The notes: generated by a model not told the origin, from the sequence alone. Numbered from the stretch's first letter, positions 35,526-47,436 are shown. The stretch is DNA of 64,000 nucleotides from Tetragonia tetragonoides (GCA_038025085.1 CM076153.1:9083501-9147500); one strand, 5' to 3'. A program made the numbers and translations.

Positions 35526-38500
35526 ATGTCTGACGGCAGTTCAGGTTCCTCTTCTCCATCACCCACCACCACCGTGTCCCTCTCTACTGTTCCTGTATCT
35601 ACTGTGCATCTCTCTTCAGTGACGACTTCTCCTATCTACAACACCATAAATTCAACTCTTCCTTTCTCATCTACGATCTCCTCTGAGATTGTCACCGAGA
35701 TACCCCGAACGACTTTCTACCAAACTGTTCCGTCTCCTGGTTTTACCTTCCAACCTGCCATATCTTCCGCTCCTCCACCGTATGCCTCAGCCCCTGTGTC
35801 ATGGCCTCGCACAAATCCTACTGTGCCTTCGACATTCGAGTACGGCACGTCTAGTGCATCACCGTTTGGTTCCTCTGTCAATCCCAATGGCCTTGCTTAT
35901 GGCATACAAAATCTGCACATGGGCGGTTCTTCCATGTCGCCCTCTTTTTCTGGTGGTGGTGGTGGTGGCTACTACATGCCATCTTCCATCCCTACCGTTA
36001 ATGTCACCAACTTTGTGACAACTCTGTCGATGATTACCTCTCCTGGCAAACTCAGTTTCATGCCTTGTTGACATCACAACGTCTCACAGGTTTCATTGAT
36101 GGTACTTACCAACCCCCGCCTCGGTTCGTCCTTGATGCCTATGGTGCTCAGCATGACAATCCGACCTACTCTTCATGGCTCCAAGCCGATCAGCATGTCC
36201 GCGCCTGGCTCCTTGCCACGTTGTCTCGTGGTGTTCTTACTGAGGTACATGATCTACCCCACTCTTCGCAAATCTGGATTCGTCTTGCTCGACGTTTTAA
36301 TAATGCTAGTCGTTCCCGTGCTATTGAATTAAAACGTCAACTTAATAATCTCTCTAAGGGTGCAACTGAATTCATGGATGATTTCCTACGACGAGTTAAG
36401 TTTATTGCCGATACCTTAGCTGCTATTAATTCCCCTGTCACGAATGACGAACTGATTGAAGATGTTATTTATGGGCTGGATAAAGACTATGATCCTTTTA
36501 TTACCACTATATCTCATTTTTTGGAAGGCATGACTTTTGATGATTTTAGTAGTAGTTTATTGGTACATGAGACTCGTATGCGGCGTCTCAATGAGCGTGA
36601 TCATGAGGTGCCTACACACCAGGCTCTCGCATACACACTTGTTGGAAGTGGATCGTCTTCTGCCACTGTCTCTAACAGCTCCAACAACTCCAACTCCTCC
36701 AGACAAAGTGGTAGTAACAGGCGTAATAATTGGCGAGGTGGTCGGGGTAACAATCGTGGTCAGCAAAATCAAGGAAACCGTGGCAATCAGGGCTCTAATA
36801 ATGGTGGTCGAGCCAATAATAGTGGTGACTCCACTGTTCAGCGTGGCAATACAACGACAACAGCGAATGGTAATGTCTACTTTTCTAGTAATGTTTTGCC
36901 TGGTCTTTTACCTACTCCTACTAATCATTTAATTGCAGGTAACTCACCATCTAATGGGAATAATGCTGCTAATAACCCTCATCTTGTGTGTCAAATTTGT
37001 TTTTCTCCCGGCCATGGAGGGGCCAATTGTCCTGAACGCTATGCAGGAAACCCTACTCCTGCGTATGCTGCACTTAATTCAGGTGACGTGAATGACCCCA
37101 CATGGTATGCTGACTCTGCCGCTGCTTCTCATATGACCCCGTCAGAAGGTATAATTTCCCCTTTACGACCCTATACTGGCAATACTAAGGTTCAGGTCGG
37201 TAATGGTAGTTTGTTGCCAATTAAGGGTGTTGGTCAGACTGTCTTGCACGCCGCTCGCCGCCCGCCGCCCGCCGCCCGCCGCCCGCTCCATCTTAAAAAT
37301 GTTTATCATGTTCCCACATTAATAATTTATTGTCTGTGAAGCGTCTGTGTGCTGATAATGATTGTCATGTTAAATTTAATACCTCTTCTGTCTGTGTCAA
37401 GGATAATCCTACGGGGGTGGTTCTTCTCAAAGGGAAAAGTTCCCAAGATGTCTATTACATTGGGTCGTCTGTTGCTGTTGAGTCCATCCCTGCGTTCGTT
37501 GCTACTAGCGAGTCGGGAGATCTTTGGCATCGTAGGTTAGGTCATACTAGTACTAGGACTATCAGTAAACTTAGGAGCTCTAATTTACTTCCTAATGTAT
37601 CTCAATTTCAAGACAATTGTGTGTCTTGTCGACTTGGAAAGTCCCATCGGTTACCTTTTTCTGATGTCGATCATTGTTACGACACTCCTCTTTATTTAAT
37701 TCATTCTGATGTTTGGCAATCTCCTGTGCTTTCCAATATGGGTTATAAGTATTACGTGTCTTGTATTGATGATTTTTCACGTTTTACTTGGATTTATCCT
37801 ATAAAGTTGAAGTCTGAAGTTTTTGGTCATTTTTTGCATTTTCAAAAATTGGTCGAAAATTTGTTTAACTGTCGCATCAAAATGTATCAAAGTGATGGTG
37901 GTCGTGAGTTTGATAACAGTCCATTGAAACAACACTTAGTAGATTGTGGAATTTATTTTCGCAAGTCTTGTCTTGACACTCGGGCTCAAAACGGAGTGGC
38001 GGAACGTAAACATCGTCATCTAATTGAGATGGTTCGTACGTCGCTTATTGAAGCTCGTATTCCAGCTCAGTTTTGGGTAGATGAACTTTATACTTCTGTA
38101 TATGTTGTCAATCGTTTACCCACTCCGGTCTTAGGGGGCGTCTCACCTTTTGAAAAATTATTTAATAAACCTCCTGATTACAATTTTCTGCGTGTCTTTG
38201 GGTGTGAATGTTTTCCTAATTTTTCTGCAAAACCTTCAAATGAATTACATCCTAGGTCTAGACAATGTGTTTTTTTGGGATACGCACCACATTACAAAGG
38301 GTACCGTTGTTATGACCCCATCTCCAAAAGATTTTTGTGAGTCGTCATGTGCGTTTTCATGAGTCCCAATTCCCTTATCCCGATCTAATGAGTCGAGCTC
38401 CTAAGTCCTTTACCTTGTCGTCCGACATTTCTCCTATGACACTTGCTCAGCCATGGTCTCCCACGGTCACTCTAGACTCTCGCCCTGACTCTGCAGTGAG

Positions 38501-40460
38501 TCCCTCCTCTCCTTGGCTAACTTTAGCCTTGAGTGAGTCTCATGCATCTTCTCCCCATATGTCATCCTCTCCCCTAGTGTCCATAGCTGCGTCTCATCCT
38601 CCTTCGGTGTTCCCATCATCACCACCTCCTGTTTCATCTCCCAGCTCCGCGCCCTCTCTTGCGCATGACGTCTCCACGTCATCCCCGTCACCAAGTGCTG
38701 CGTCTACCACGCTGCCCTTCGCCTCCTCCCCCACTAGTATTGTGTCTTCACCAAGTAATTCTCCTTTGTCCTCTAGTCCAGCGTTGTCCTCTCTTCCACC
38801 TGTTGTCCCGTCGGTTGCCCCCACTCAGGGTCGTCGAATGCACACTCGTTCTATGTCGGATATTGTTAAGCCACGTGTCTTGTTTTCTTTGAGTTCGACG
38901 TGCATGGATCCCGAACCTAGTAATTTTAAACAGGCTAATAAAGATGAGCGGTGGCGCAAGGCTATGACAGAAGAATTTAATGCTTTTCTTGAGACCAACA
39001 CCTGGGTTTTGGTGCCATATGACCGTACCTAAAATCTTGTGCGTTGTAAGTGGGTTTACAAGACAAAATATAATTCTGACGGAACTGTTGAGAGGCCAAA
39101 GGCACGCTTAGTTGCCTGTGGGAATCATCAACAACCTGGTCTTGATTACCATGAGACTTTCAGCCCGGTTGTTAAACCCGTTACAATTAGAGTCGTCCTT
39201 TCTCTTGCCCTTACATGCGGCTGGACTATTCGCCAGCTGGATGTAAAGAATGCTTTTCTTCATGGCTTTTTGCAGGAGGAAGTGTACATGACCCAACCTC
39301 CCGGGTTTGTTGATCCCCAATACCCTCATCATGTTTGTAGACTCAAGAAGTCTATTTATGGTCTCAAACAGGCACCTAGGGCCTGGTTTCAGCGTTTTAG
39401 TAGTTTTCTACTATCTCATGGTTTTGTTTGCAGCATTTCTGGCACCTACATGTTTATCTATCGGTCGGGCACTTCTGTCATTGTTCTCTTGTTATACGTT
39501 GACGACATTGTTCTTACAGGAAGTGACCCATCTCTTGTCCAAAATATTATCCGTCTTTTATCCACCACATTTGCTATGAAAGATCTTGGGGACCTTCACT
39601 ATTTTCTTGGCATTCAGGTGGTGCGCACACCCTTAGGCATTTCCCTCACCCAACAAAAATATGTTCAGGATTTGCTTACCAGGTTTAATCTTCATACTCT
39701 TAAACCCGTGCGCACCCCGCTTGTATCCCGCACTGCATTATCCCTTCAGGATGGTGAGTTACTTTCTGATCCCTCTTCATATCGGAGTATGGTAGGTGCT
39801 TTGCAATATCTTACTATGACTAGGCCAGACATTGCTTTTGCTGTTAATGTTGTCTGTCAGTTTATGCATGCTCCCCGTACTACTAATCTTCGTGCAGTGT
39901 TGCGTATTTTTCGATATTTGCAGGGTACAGCTGATCATGGATTATTTTTCCGCAAGTCTCCATCTCCTTCCATTGTGGTGGCCTATTCTGACGCTGATTG
40001 GGCAGGGTGTCCCGATAGTTCTCGCTCCACCACTGGGTATGCCATTTTCTTTGGCATCAATCTTGTTTCCTGGCGTAGTAAAAAGCAACCTACTGTGTCC
40101 AAATCCTCTATCGAAGCAGAATATCGAGCAATTGCGTATGCTGTCGCCGATACGTCCTTCATTCATCAACTGCTTGCTGAGTTGGGTCTTGTGTTACGTC
40201 ATCCTGTTCGCCTTATGTGTGACAACATTAGTGCTACCTATCTTGCTGCTAATCCAGTGTTGCATGATCGCAGTAAGCATGTTAAGGTTGACTACCATTT
40301 TGTTCGTGAACGTGTTTCTCATGGTGATTTGATCGTCGCTACATTCCCACTCGTTTTCAGTTAGCTGATATTCTTACAAAGGCATTACCAGCACAACAAT
40401 TTCATTATCTTAAGTCCAATCTGTTCGTGCGCCCGCCCGATCAGCTTGAGGGGGCGTAAT
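35526..40460 (+). pseudogene. copia gag-pol, interrupted
   Basis: gag starts at ATG 35526 (Ser/Thr-rich N-terminus, then a UBN2-type region from about 36040) and has a zinc knuckle CQICFSPGHGGANC (CX2CX4HX4C). Protease: WYADSAAASHMT. Integrase: HHCC zinc region (WHRRLGH...CVSCRLGK) and D,D,E core (HSDVW, QSDGGREF, NGVAERKHR). RT: YVDD in [12 protein letters not shown]. RNase [15 protein letters not shown] and [11 protein letters not shown]. Breaks: single-base frameshifts near 36030, 37320, 38335 and 40335, and an in-frame TAA at 39030. The reading frame resumes and ends at GGGGCGTAA (40459). The element cannot make a full polyprotein. Confidence 0.9.
37251..37290. repeat. GCCGCCC heptamer expansion in the copia pol region
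   Basis: About four to five CCGCCCG units insert an Ala/Arg/Pro stretch between protease and integrase, at a place where copia proteins normally read straight into the LKNVYHVP segment. It looks like microsatellite growth inside a dead element. Confidence 0.7.
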
Positions 40461-40577
40461 AGAGGATTAGAGGGCCAAAGGCCCAAGTTTATGTAAATAA
40501 ACCCTTTTTTGTGACACTATATATATAATACGCCAGGCTCCAAGTTGCGGTTGAGCCATTCAGTCATTAAACTCTCA
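40445..40577 (+). repeat. Polypurine tract and 3' LTR of the copia element
   Basis: The PPT TTGAGGGGG is followed at about 40455 by the LTR (GTAATAGAGGATTAGAGG ...), containing a TATATATAATA TATA-like stretch and ending ACTCTCA. The expected TG at the start reads CG. Confidence 0.8.
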
Positions 40578-41330
40578 TAGGAATAAATCTTAATTATAGT
40601 GTTGATATTATATTTTTATGCAAGTAAAGTTAACAAATTAAGTTGGTACCACAATTGACATAAAGTGTGATATAGTAGAGGTTAATGGTTCAAATAATTA
40701 GAATTTTTTTTCAAAATAATAATAAGAGTGACACGCGACAACTCAAAATCGAGATTTAATAGTTTAGTACAAATATGGATGTGAACAAAGGACAAAATTA
40801 TAAGTATACACACATTCAATAATCTGTGTGGAAGTACGTATAGTAGGAGCATTTTAATATGGGAACGAATGACTGAACAGTAGTACTACTTACAGTTGCA
40901 ACCACAATAATGCTTATATACCATAAGAGTGAAATAATGCCAAAAATCATTGTACTACGTGAACTCATCATGCAATGAGTAATGACTAACGATCTTAATT
41001 ACTGCAAATATAGTTTTCATTTATGACTAACTTTGTACAAGTACTTTTTAAGCCAGTTGATCCATCAATAATGACTAACTTTGTGTGTACAAGTACTTTT
41101 TAAGCAAGTTGATCAATGACTAATTAACTTTTTTTACAAGTACTTTTTAAGCCATTGATGAATGACTAACTTTGTACAAGTAATTTGAGGGTGGTGTGAT
41201 ATGAAATCTATTGCCCTATTGAGTTCTTATAATTAGTAATTGGCCATTGGCATTTTCTAGAAACAATACGGAGTAACATTGAAAGGCACTACGCAACACG
41301 TTATAGACCTTACGATAAATCAGTATAAAA
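40578..41330. repeat. Dispersed module copy 2, ending in a relic like the CYP76AD 3'UTR
   Basis: 40580-40930 matches 34880-35215 (GGTACCACAATTGACATAAAGTGTGATA; CAAATATGGATG; AATCTGTGTGGAAGTA). 40595-40620 (TTATAGTGTTGATATTATA) matches 46365-46385. 41279-41322 (TTGAAAGGCACTACG ... CTTACGATAAATC) matches 46639-46692 just downstream of the P450 stop. At 41028-41180 a unit of about 55 bp (AATGACTAACTTTGTACAAGTAC) is repeated four times imperfectly. Confidence 0.65.
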
Positions 41331-41358
41331 CTAACGTTCTTTCAAGAAACGTGGATGG

Positions 41359-41558
41359 TAACAACATTGGGGTTAAGGGTTTTGTCTATGTTTGACTGAA
41401 TGTCAGGGGTTCGAAACTTGCTCGAAGCATCCCTCTTTACAAAGACCTCAGTGTGTGGACTGTTGAGTCCTTTCGCGACTTATTCTCATACAATGACTTA
41501 TGGATGGGTCTTTATGGGCCGGTGCGGTCTTCCGGTTATTATAAGCCTTAACTTTTGC
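41359..41558 (+). mobile_element. Unclassified SINE-like retroposon with perfect 16-bp target duplication
   Basis: A 200-bp insert is flanked by perfect copies of CAAGAAACGTGGATGG (41343-41358 and 41559-41574). It has a B-box-like GGTTCGAAACT near 41407 but no poly(A) or (GTT)n tail; the 3' end reads ...CCTTAACTTTTGC. It could be a SINE with an unusual tail or a retroposed RNA. Confidence 0.65.
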
Positions 41559-41574
41559 CAAGAAACGTGGATGG

Positions 41575-42077
41575 TCTTTTGAGTTAAGATTCTCTCCAAT
41601 CATTCTCTTTAATAAATAACTTCTTCAATACTTTACAAAGACCAAAATAAATAAATCAAATAACATAATGTTTTTTTTTTGTTTTTTTTTTTTTATGTTT
41701 TGTGAAGTATAGGATGGATTAATTGGATGAATTTATTAGATGAGATTTCATCTCGTTGTAAATGCACTTAGTGCATTATATGAGTTTCTCTTCATTTTGT
41801 TGATCATTAGAATAAAACATGGCATTATTTTTATTACCACTAAAGTCTATAGCTAATCTCCTCAGAAGACTTCTAGAAATGCTATTATCCTAGTTATTGC
41901 TTTAATAGTTTAATTTGACCCCACCTTATTAGACTTCGTACTTTGTAATCTATTTTATCTTTTCGACAAACTATGATATATTATTGCTTCCTACATCCCT
42001 TAAAAATATGTTACATAGGACTTTTTGTGATCAAAGTCTATCTACAGATTATTGATTTATAAAAATGTGTAAATCAG
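41575..42077. other. AT-rich spacer
   Basis: Unique-looking AT-rich DNA with a T-run at 41671-41693. No coding or structured element is seen. Confidence 0.5.
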
Positions 42078-42339
42078 TGAAGTAACTCATTAACTTACAT
42101 ACAATTTACCTCTGCTCAATGACATTATTATAGAGACTAGAGTATGCAGGTAGAAGTCATGTGGCAGCCCTAAATCCACATCAACCAATTAAACGCTGTG
42201 GATTTTGTAGTTGCTTTGATTGCAAGCTGCTAGTATTAGTCACGCAGTAGTACAGCAAAGTTCCGACAATTCATAATGAAGTACGTAGATCAAAAATGAA
42301 AATAGAATGTCAATTATTATTATTATTATTATTATAATA

Positions 42340-42371
<32 letters not shown>

Positions 42372-42670
42372 ATTATTTATTATTATTATTATTATTTATT
42401 TGTATCCAAGTTAATTTTCCGTACATAAGACAGATCATGTATTCATGTCGCACTGACTCCATATGTTCCATGTTTAAGTTTTTTTTTTGGCTCGTCTTTT
42501 AAGCGATTCAAAAGGAGCAAAAAAAATCGTCGTCCTTAATTACCTACACTGCACTGTCAACATTTTTTTTTTGAGGGTGCAATTGAAGGAATTATTACAT
42601 CCAAACAGAGAACGAAGAAACACAACCATGCATTGCATCTTTGGTAGAATGAGCTTTCTTTCAATTAATA
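42078..42670. repeat. Segmental duplication, copy A
   Basis: Matches 43853-45170 (less inserts) in order: AGTAACTCATTAACTTA, CATGTGGCAGC, ATCCACATCAACCA, GCAAGCTGCTAGTA, GTTCCGACAAT, TTTCCGTACATAA, ATTACATCCAAACAGAGAA. An (ATT)n stretch occupies about 42310-42400. Confidence 0.8.
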
Positions 42671-42689
42671 ATAAGAGGCTAAGGGTTTA

Positions 42690-43217
42690 AATCTTGGCCC
42701 CTAATTATTTTGGGGTCCATTAAATACCACCCTTGTTTTTATTTCATATCACCCACAATGACACATGTGTTCTATTTTTACCCTTCTTTTAATTTTCTCT
42801 TATTTTTTCTCTCTCATCTCCACTCACCCTCACATCAACCATGTGCCATTCTCTCTCCTCACCTTGACCACCCCACCACCATCCCTCACCCCACCACCGT
42901 CCCTCACCCCACCGCCGCCCACCAACGTCTCGAATAATTCAAGCATTTGCCAAAGAAAAAAAATTAAAAAAAAAATAATAAAAAAAGCAAAAGTCAAAAG
43001 ATCTCGCTCCACTCCCAAGTGTGGCGCGAGCTCACTCCGCACCTAGGTGTGGCGCGAGCTCGCTCCGCACCCAGGTGTAGAGTGAGCTCACTCCGCACCC
43101 AAGCATGGCGTGAGCTCGCTCCGCACCTAGGAGTGGAGCGAGGTCTTTGAAATATTTTTTTATTTTTGTAAGTTTATTTTTTGCATATGCTTGTTAATGA
43201 TATGTTAGTGTTTATAA

Positions 43218-43274
<57 letters not shown>

Positions 43275-43664
43275 AAAAAAAATTAGAGCCAAGTCTCGCG
43301 TCGCGCCTGGGTGTGGCGCGAGCTCGCTCCGCACCTGGGTGTGGCGTGAGCTGGCTCAACACCTGGGTGTGGCGTGAGCTGGCTCAGCACCTGGGTGTGG
43401 CGCGAGAAGCACGTCTATGGTGGTCGGCAGTGCAGGAGAAGTAGAGAGAAAGAATGGTCAGCGGTGGGGTAGGGGGATGATGTCGGCCCAGTGGTGGGAG
43501 TGTGGGGATGGTAGTGTGGGTGGTCTAAGGTGAGGAGAGAGAACAGGGTGGGAGAGGAGGGGGAATTAAAACAAAGGCAAAAAAGGAACATGTGGGTTTT
43601 GTTGGATGGTATTAAATAAAAAGGATGGTGGTATTAAGGTGGAATGATTATTTTTTCCAAGATT
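42690..43664. mobile_element. Fold-back-like element with GC-rich minisatellite core
   Basis: The ends are imperfect inverted repeats: AATCTTGG ... TTAAATACCACCCTTGTTTTT on the left against AATCTTGG ... TTAATACCACCATCCTTTTT read inward from the right. The arms continue for about 200 bp with pyrimidine-rich (CTCTCTCCTCACCTT) against purine-rich text. The middle holds two blocks of a 28-bp minisatellite separated by (ATT)n. No coding capacity. Target duplications are not clear. MULE-type or fold-back is a guess. Confidence 0.65.
43000..43405. repeat. 28-bp GC-rich minisatellite in two blocks
   Basis: Units such as GAGCTCACTCCGCACCTAGG plus TGTGGCGC recur at 28 bp in 43000-43145 and 43290-43405, with an (ATT)n/(TTA)n microsatellite (43217-43273) between. 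Each unit contains GAGCTC and CCAGGTGTGGCG-type cores rich in CpG and CNG sites. Confidence 0.85.
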
Positions 43665-43946
43665 CGCCACTCGTATAGAAGACTAGTGGGTTCCATTTTA
43701 AATCATACTGATGTTAGATAGGTATCAAGGCAAATAGGACATTTAAAGGCATTTTAAAAAACGCTTTTTTATTCAAAAAGGGTGTTGTTTTTCTATCAAA
43801 TTAAATAGGACATTTTAAAACGTCTTTTTTGAACTAAAATATTGTAGTGGGTGGAGTAACTCATTAACTTATATACATCTCACGTCTCTCCAATTATTTC
43901 AATGTGGAACACTTGGAAATTATAAAATAGAATAAAAACATTTTAA

Positions 43947-44179
43947 GAGTCTGTTTGGCCTATTCCCCACAAATTTCAACTTTTCGTCCCACATTTCTTC
44001 ATACCACCCCACTTTTATCCACTCCCGCTTCCACCACCAACTTCCAATTCAATTGTAATAACTTTATTTCAACTTTTTAGAGGTTATATGTGGAGAGGAG
44101 TTGATAAGAAATGGATAAATAAGAACAAATGTGAAAAGAGAAGTAGAAATTAGAAGAAGACGGATAGGCCAATCGGCCC
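43947..44179. mobile_element. PIF/Harbinger (Tourist)-like MITE
   Basis: 233 bp with terminal inverted repeats (GAGTCTGTTTGGCCTATTCC against GGGCCGATTGGCCTATCC read from the right) and a TAA target duplication (43944-43946, 44180-44182). Confidence 0.7.
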
Positions 44180-44182
44180 TAA

Positions 44183-44504
44183 GGTGTGTTCTTTTTCACT
44201 TATTGGACCTTGCTCAATCAATGGAAATAAGTGGCAAGAACTTACTCAATCAGTGGAAATGAGTGGCTAGACCTTACTCAATCAGTGATAATCAGTGGCA
44301 GGATTTTACTCAATCAGTGGAAATCAGTGACAGAACCCTCATTTCTACTCACAGAATCAGTGGCAGGACCTTATTAAATCAGTGAAAATCAGGGGCAGGC
44401 CTTACCGAATCAGTGTAAATCAGTGGTAGGACCTTACTCAATCAGTGAAAATCAGTGACAAGACCTTACTCAATCAGTGGAAATCAGTAGAAAAGAACGC
44501 ACCT
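44183..44504. mobile_element. MITE-like inverted-repeat element filled by a minisatellite
   Basis: The ends AGGTGTGTTCTTTTTC and GAAAAGAACGCACCT are inverted repeats. Nearly all the interior is about eight imperfect copies of a unit near 37 bp (CTTACTCAATCAGTGGAAAT then CAGTGGCAGGAC). It abuts the neighbouring MITE directly. Confidence 0.65.
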
Positions 44505-45249
44505 CGCGCCGCGGCACTTGCTAATAATTGGCAGCCCACATTATACATGTGTTGATATTTTTTGAATAGGTGTAGGAACTACAGTAGCTGGTTGCATTAT
44601 TGCTCACATTAATGACATTATGCGAAGAGAAGTCATAGTCATATCATGTGGCAGCTCTAGATCCACATCAACCACACTCTGGGGATATTGTAGTTGCTCT
44701 GCAAGCTGCTAGTAGCCACGCAGTACACACGGTAAAGATCGAGTTCCGACAATCATAAATAATGGAGTAGATGAAAAGTGAAATTGGAAAATAATACTTA
44801 TTAACGGAATGGTGCGGAACGATAAAAAATGAAAAGACGCGAACATAACAACGTAGATATCTAAACAAAATACGAGACAAAATAAAATACAAAATGCGAA
44901 ACTGAACGGCGTAATACGAAACAAAATAGAACAGAACGCGACGAAAAAATCAGAATTCTATTTAATTTTCCGTACATAAAACAGAATATATTAATGTCGC
45001 AATGACTTCACATGTTCCATGTGAAATCTTGTAGCGACTCGGAAGGAACAATAAATCCTCCTTACATGCACCACACAATTTTTATCCTTTGTGTAGCAAA
45101 TGAAGAAATTACATCCAAACAGAGAATGGAGAAATACAGCCAAGCATCTTTGAAAGAACTTCTCCACGCATGTGCACAACCATGATGAGATTTCCTGTCC
45201 CTTTATGTTTTATAGAGTACATGATTCACTTTATTGGGTAAATGTTTGA

Positions 45250-46400
45250 AACAATGGATTTTGGGTGTGTCTACTTATTTAGTAAGAAGTTCGATTTTGT
45301 AACTTCAATTCAATTCTAGCTCAGTGATATTTCTTTTCTCTCACATACTCACATATATTACAGTCAAGTTTAGTTCACTTGAGTTCAATTTAATAGTGTT
45401 CATTTTTATTTAGTATAGTTCAATTAACTTAAATGAAATTTATCAATTAGTATAAATAATGTAAATCAAATTTATGGTTTTTAAAGTTCAAATTAAATTT
45501 AACTTTAATTATATTTTTCTAGCGTGTGGAGTCCATTCCAAATGTTGGTTTATTTCTTCTTGTTAATTTTGAAAACCTTACCCAGTCTAATTAGTCCACT
45601 TAAGCTCATTTTCAAACCGTTAATAAATGACAAACTTATGCGATTGATCGAGAGAGGGAAGGATGTGAGCTTTTGAAAGGATAACATTATGTTTCTAACA
45701 TAATCTGTGACTTTTTACAAGCATTATTTTAAAGAGCTGTCAAAGTTTGTTCCGACTTAAAACCCGACCCAGAGTACAGCTCGCACGAAAGCTCACTAAA
45801 AGTTTACACAAAAATATATTACAACCGGGGCAAATGAGATTAACCGACCGAACTCGACCCAAACCCGCTAAAAATGTCATAAAAGGGGGCCAAACTCGAA
45901 AACCCGATCGGAAAAAATGACAAATTCTGACTTCATCTCTTGAATGCCCATTTAAGAATTGGAATACAAACATACGTCAAACATGAATAATGAGTTTGAC
46001 TGTCCTGAACCCGACATGACCAACCTGTTTGACAACTCCTACCTTATATATATTATTGGCGTTTTTTGAGTTTAAGATCTACATGTATCGATATTTTAGA
46101 TTTTTTGTTTTTTGGAAATGGTACAAATTAAGTTTCGATTCTAATAATGTTGTAGAAGGTAGATTTTGTTGATTTTCAATTTTAATAGGTAATAAATACT
46201 TTTTGAATTTCCAACTAGTTTGACACCCCGTGCAATATCCTATGTTTTGATTTTTTTTCTTCCTTTTTATTTTGAACTCTAGTTATTACTACAATACTAT
46301 TGCATTCGTTTAATTAAATATCATTTTACGTATCACGAAGTTTGAAATTAGAGAAAGAAGTTATAATCATAGTGTTGATATTATTATGTACTCATAAGAG
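45250..46400. repeat. Dispersed module R, copy 3 (uninterrupted), beside the P450 gene
   Basis: This is the intact version of the repeat found broken at 59440-63760 and partly at 34211-35230. Shared landmarks: GTTCACTTGAGTTCA, CAAATTTATGGTTTTT, GAGTCCATTCCAAATGTTGG, GGATGTGAGCTTTTGAAA, TACAACCGGG, CAAATGAGATTAACCGAC, TTTTTTGAGTTTAAGAT. No coding capacity; class unknown. Confidence 0.8.
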
Positions 46401-46694
46401 TGACACCAGACAAGCAAAAATGAGTTCATGTAATAAGCCACAAAGAAAAAGTCACATCTTTTTATTTGGTAACCTTTGTTTATTTATTATTAAGAAAAAT
46501 AAAATCGGAGCATACACTGGGTACATCATTCAGTAAGGGCCAAGCTCAGAATACCCATAGGATCAGAGCAAAAGACACTCATAAAGACCAAAAAATATAA
46601 AAGGACAAAGAGTGATAGCAAAAGTTCAATACAACAACAATGAAAGGCACTAATTAATACGTAGCATAATAAAGACCTTAATACGATAAATCCA

Positions 46695-47365
46695 TCACTT
46701 AGCCACCGGAATGATTTGTAGGGGCTTAACCTTTTGCAAAGTAATCCCAAATTTCTCCTCCATGTCTAAGTCCTTAGGGCTCATCCCATCTTCAAGCTTC
46801 CAATTAAAGGCATGAAGAAGAGTAGCCAACATCAAGTTTAACATCCGATAAGCCAATGTCAATCCAGGGCAAATCCTCCTCCCAGCACCAAATGGCAAGA
46901 GTTCGAAATCTCGACCTTTAAAATCAATCTCACTATCCAAAAACCTCGAGGGTGAGAATACTTCAGGGTCTTGCCACACCTTAGTGTCACGCCCTATAGC
47001 CCATAGGTTAACAAGTACTTGTGCATTTTTGGGCACGGTGTAACCGTATAGTTGCACGTCTTCATCGGCTTTCCTAGGTAGGAGAAACACGGTTGGTGGG
47101 TGCAAACGCAATGTTTCCTTGATGATGGCTTGTACGTATGGCAGCTTCGCAATGTCGGATTCTTGGATTGATGTACAATTTTTACCGAGGGCTTGTTCGA
47201 TTTCAGTTTGAGCTTTTAGCATCATCTCTGGATTCTTTACTAGCTCCGCCATCGCCCACTCTAAGGAGCTAGCAGTTGTGTCCGTTCCAGCATCGAAGAT
47301 GTCCTGGACCATATAAATTTAGAAGTATTAATTAAAGTTTGTGACGAACTTTGACTTAAAAAAGC

Positions 47366-47436
<71 letters not shown>

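Larger units (their letters stand above)
35373..40577 (+). mobile_element. Ty1/copia LTR retrotransposon, decayed, 5' LTR truncated
   Basis: Order LTR fragment - PBS - gag - protease - integrase - RT - RNase H - PPT - LTR, which is the copia order. The right LTR is about 123 bp (40455-40577); only the last 55 bp or so survives on the left. Short LTRs and a DSAA protease motif suggest an Ale/Retrofit-type lineage, which is inferred. Both flanks carry copies of another repeat (34880-35215 and 40580-40930), so target duplications cannot be read. Confidence 0.93.
43853..45170. repeat. Segmental duplication, copy B, interrupted by two elements
   Basis: Homologous to 42078-42670. The start (GGAGTAACTCATTAACTTA) is at 43853, and the rest resumes near 44585 after the MITEs at 43947-44179 and 44183-44504. 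The stretch 44800-44960 is a degenerate A-rich run (ACGAAACAAAAT-like). Confidence 0.75.

Noticed and set aside
42710..43444. Several 70-90-codon frames
   Set aside because: They fall in the fold-back element and its minisatellite; composition is repeat-driven and both strands are open.
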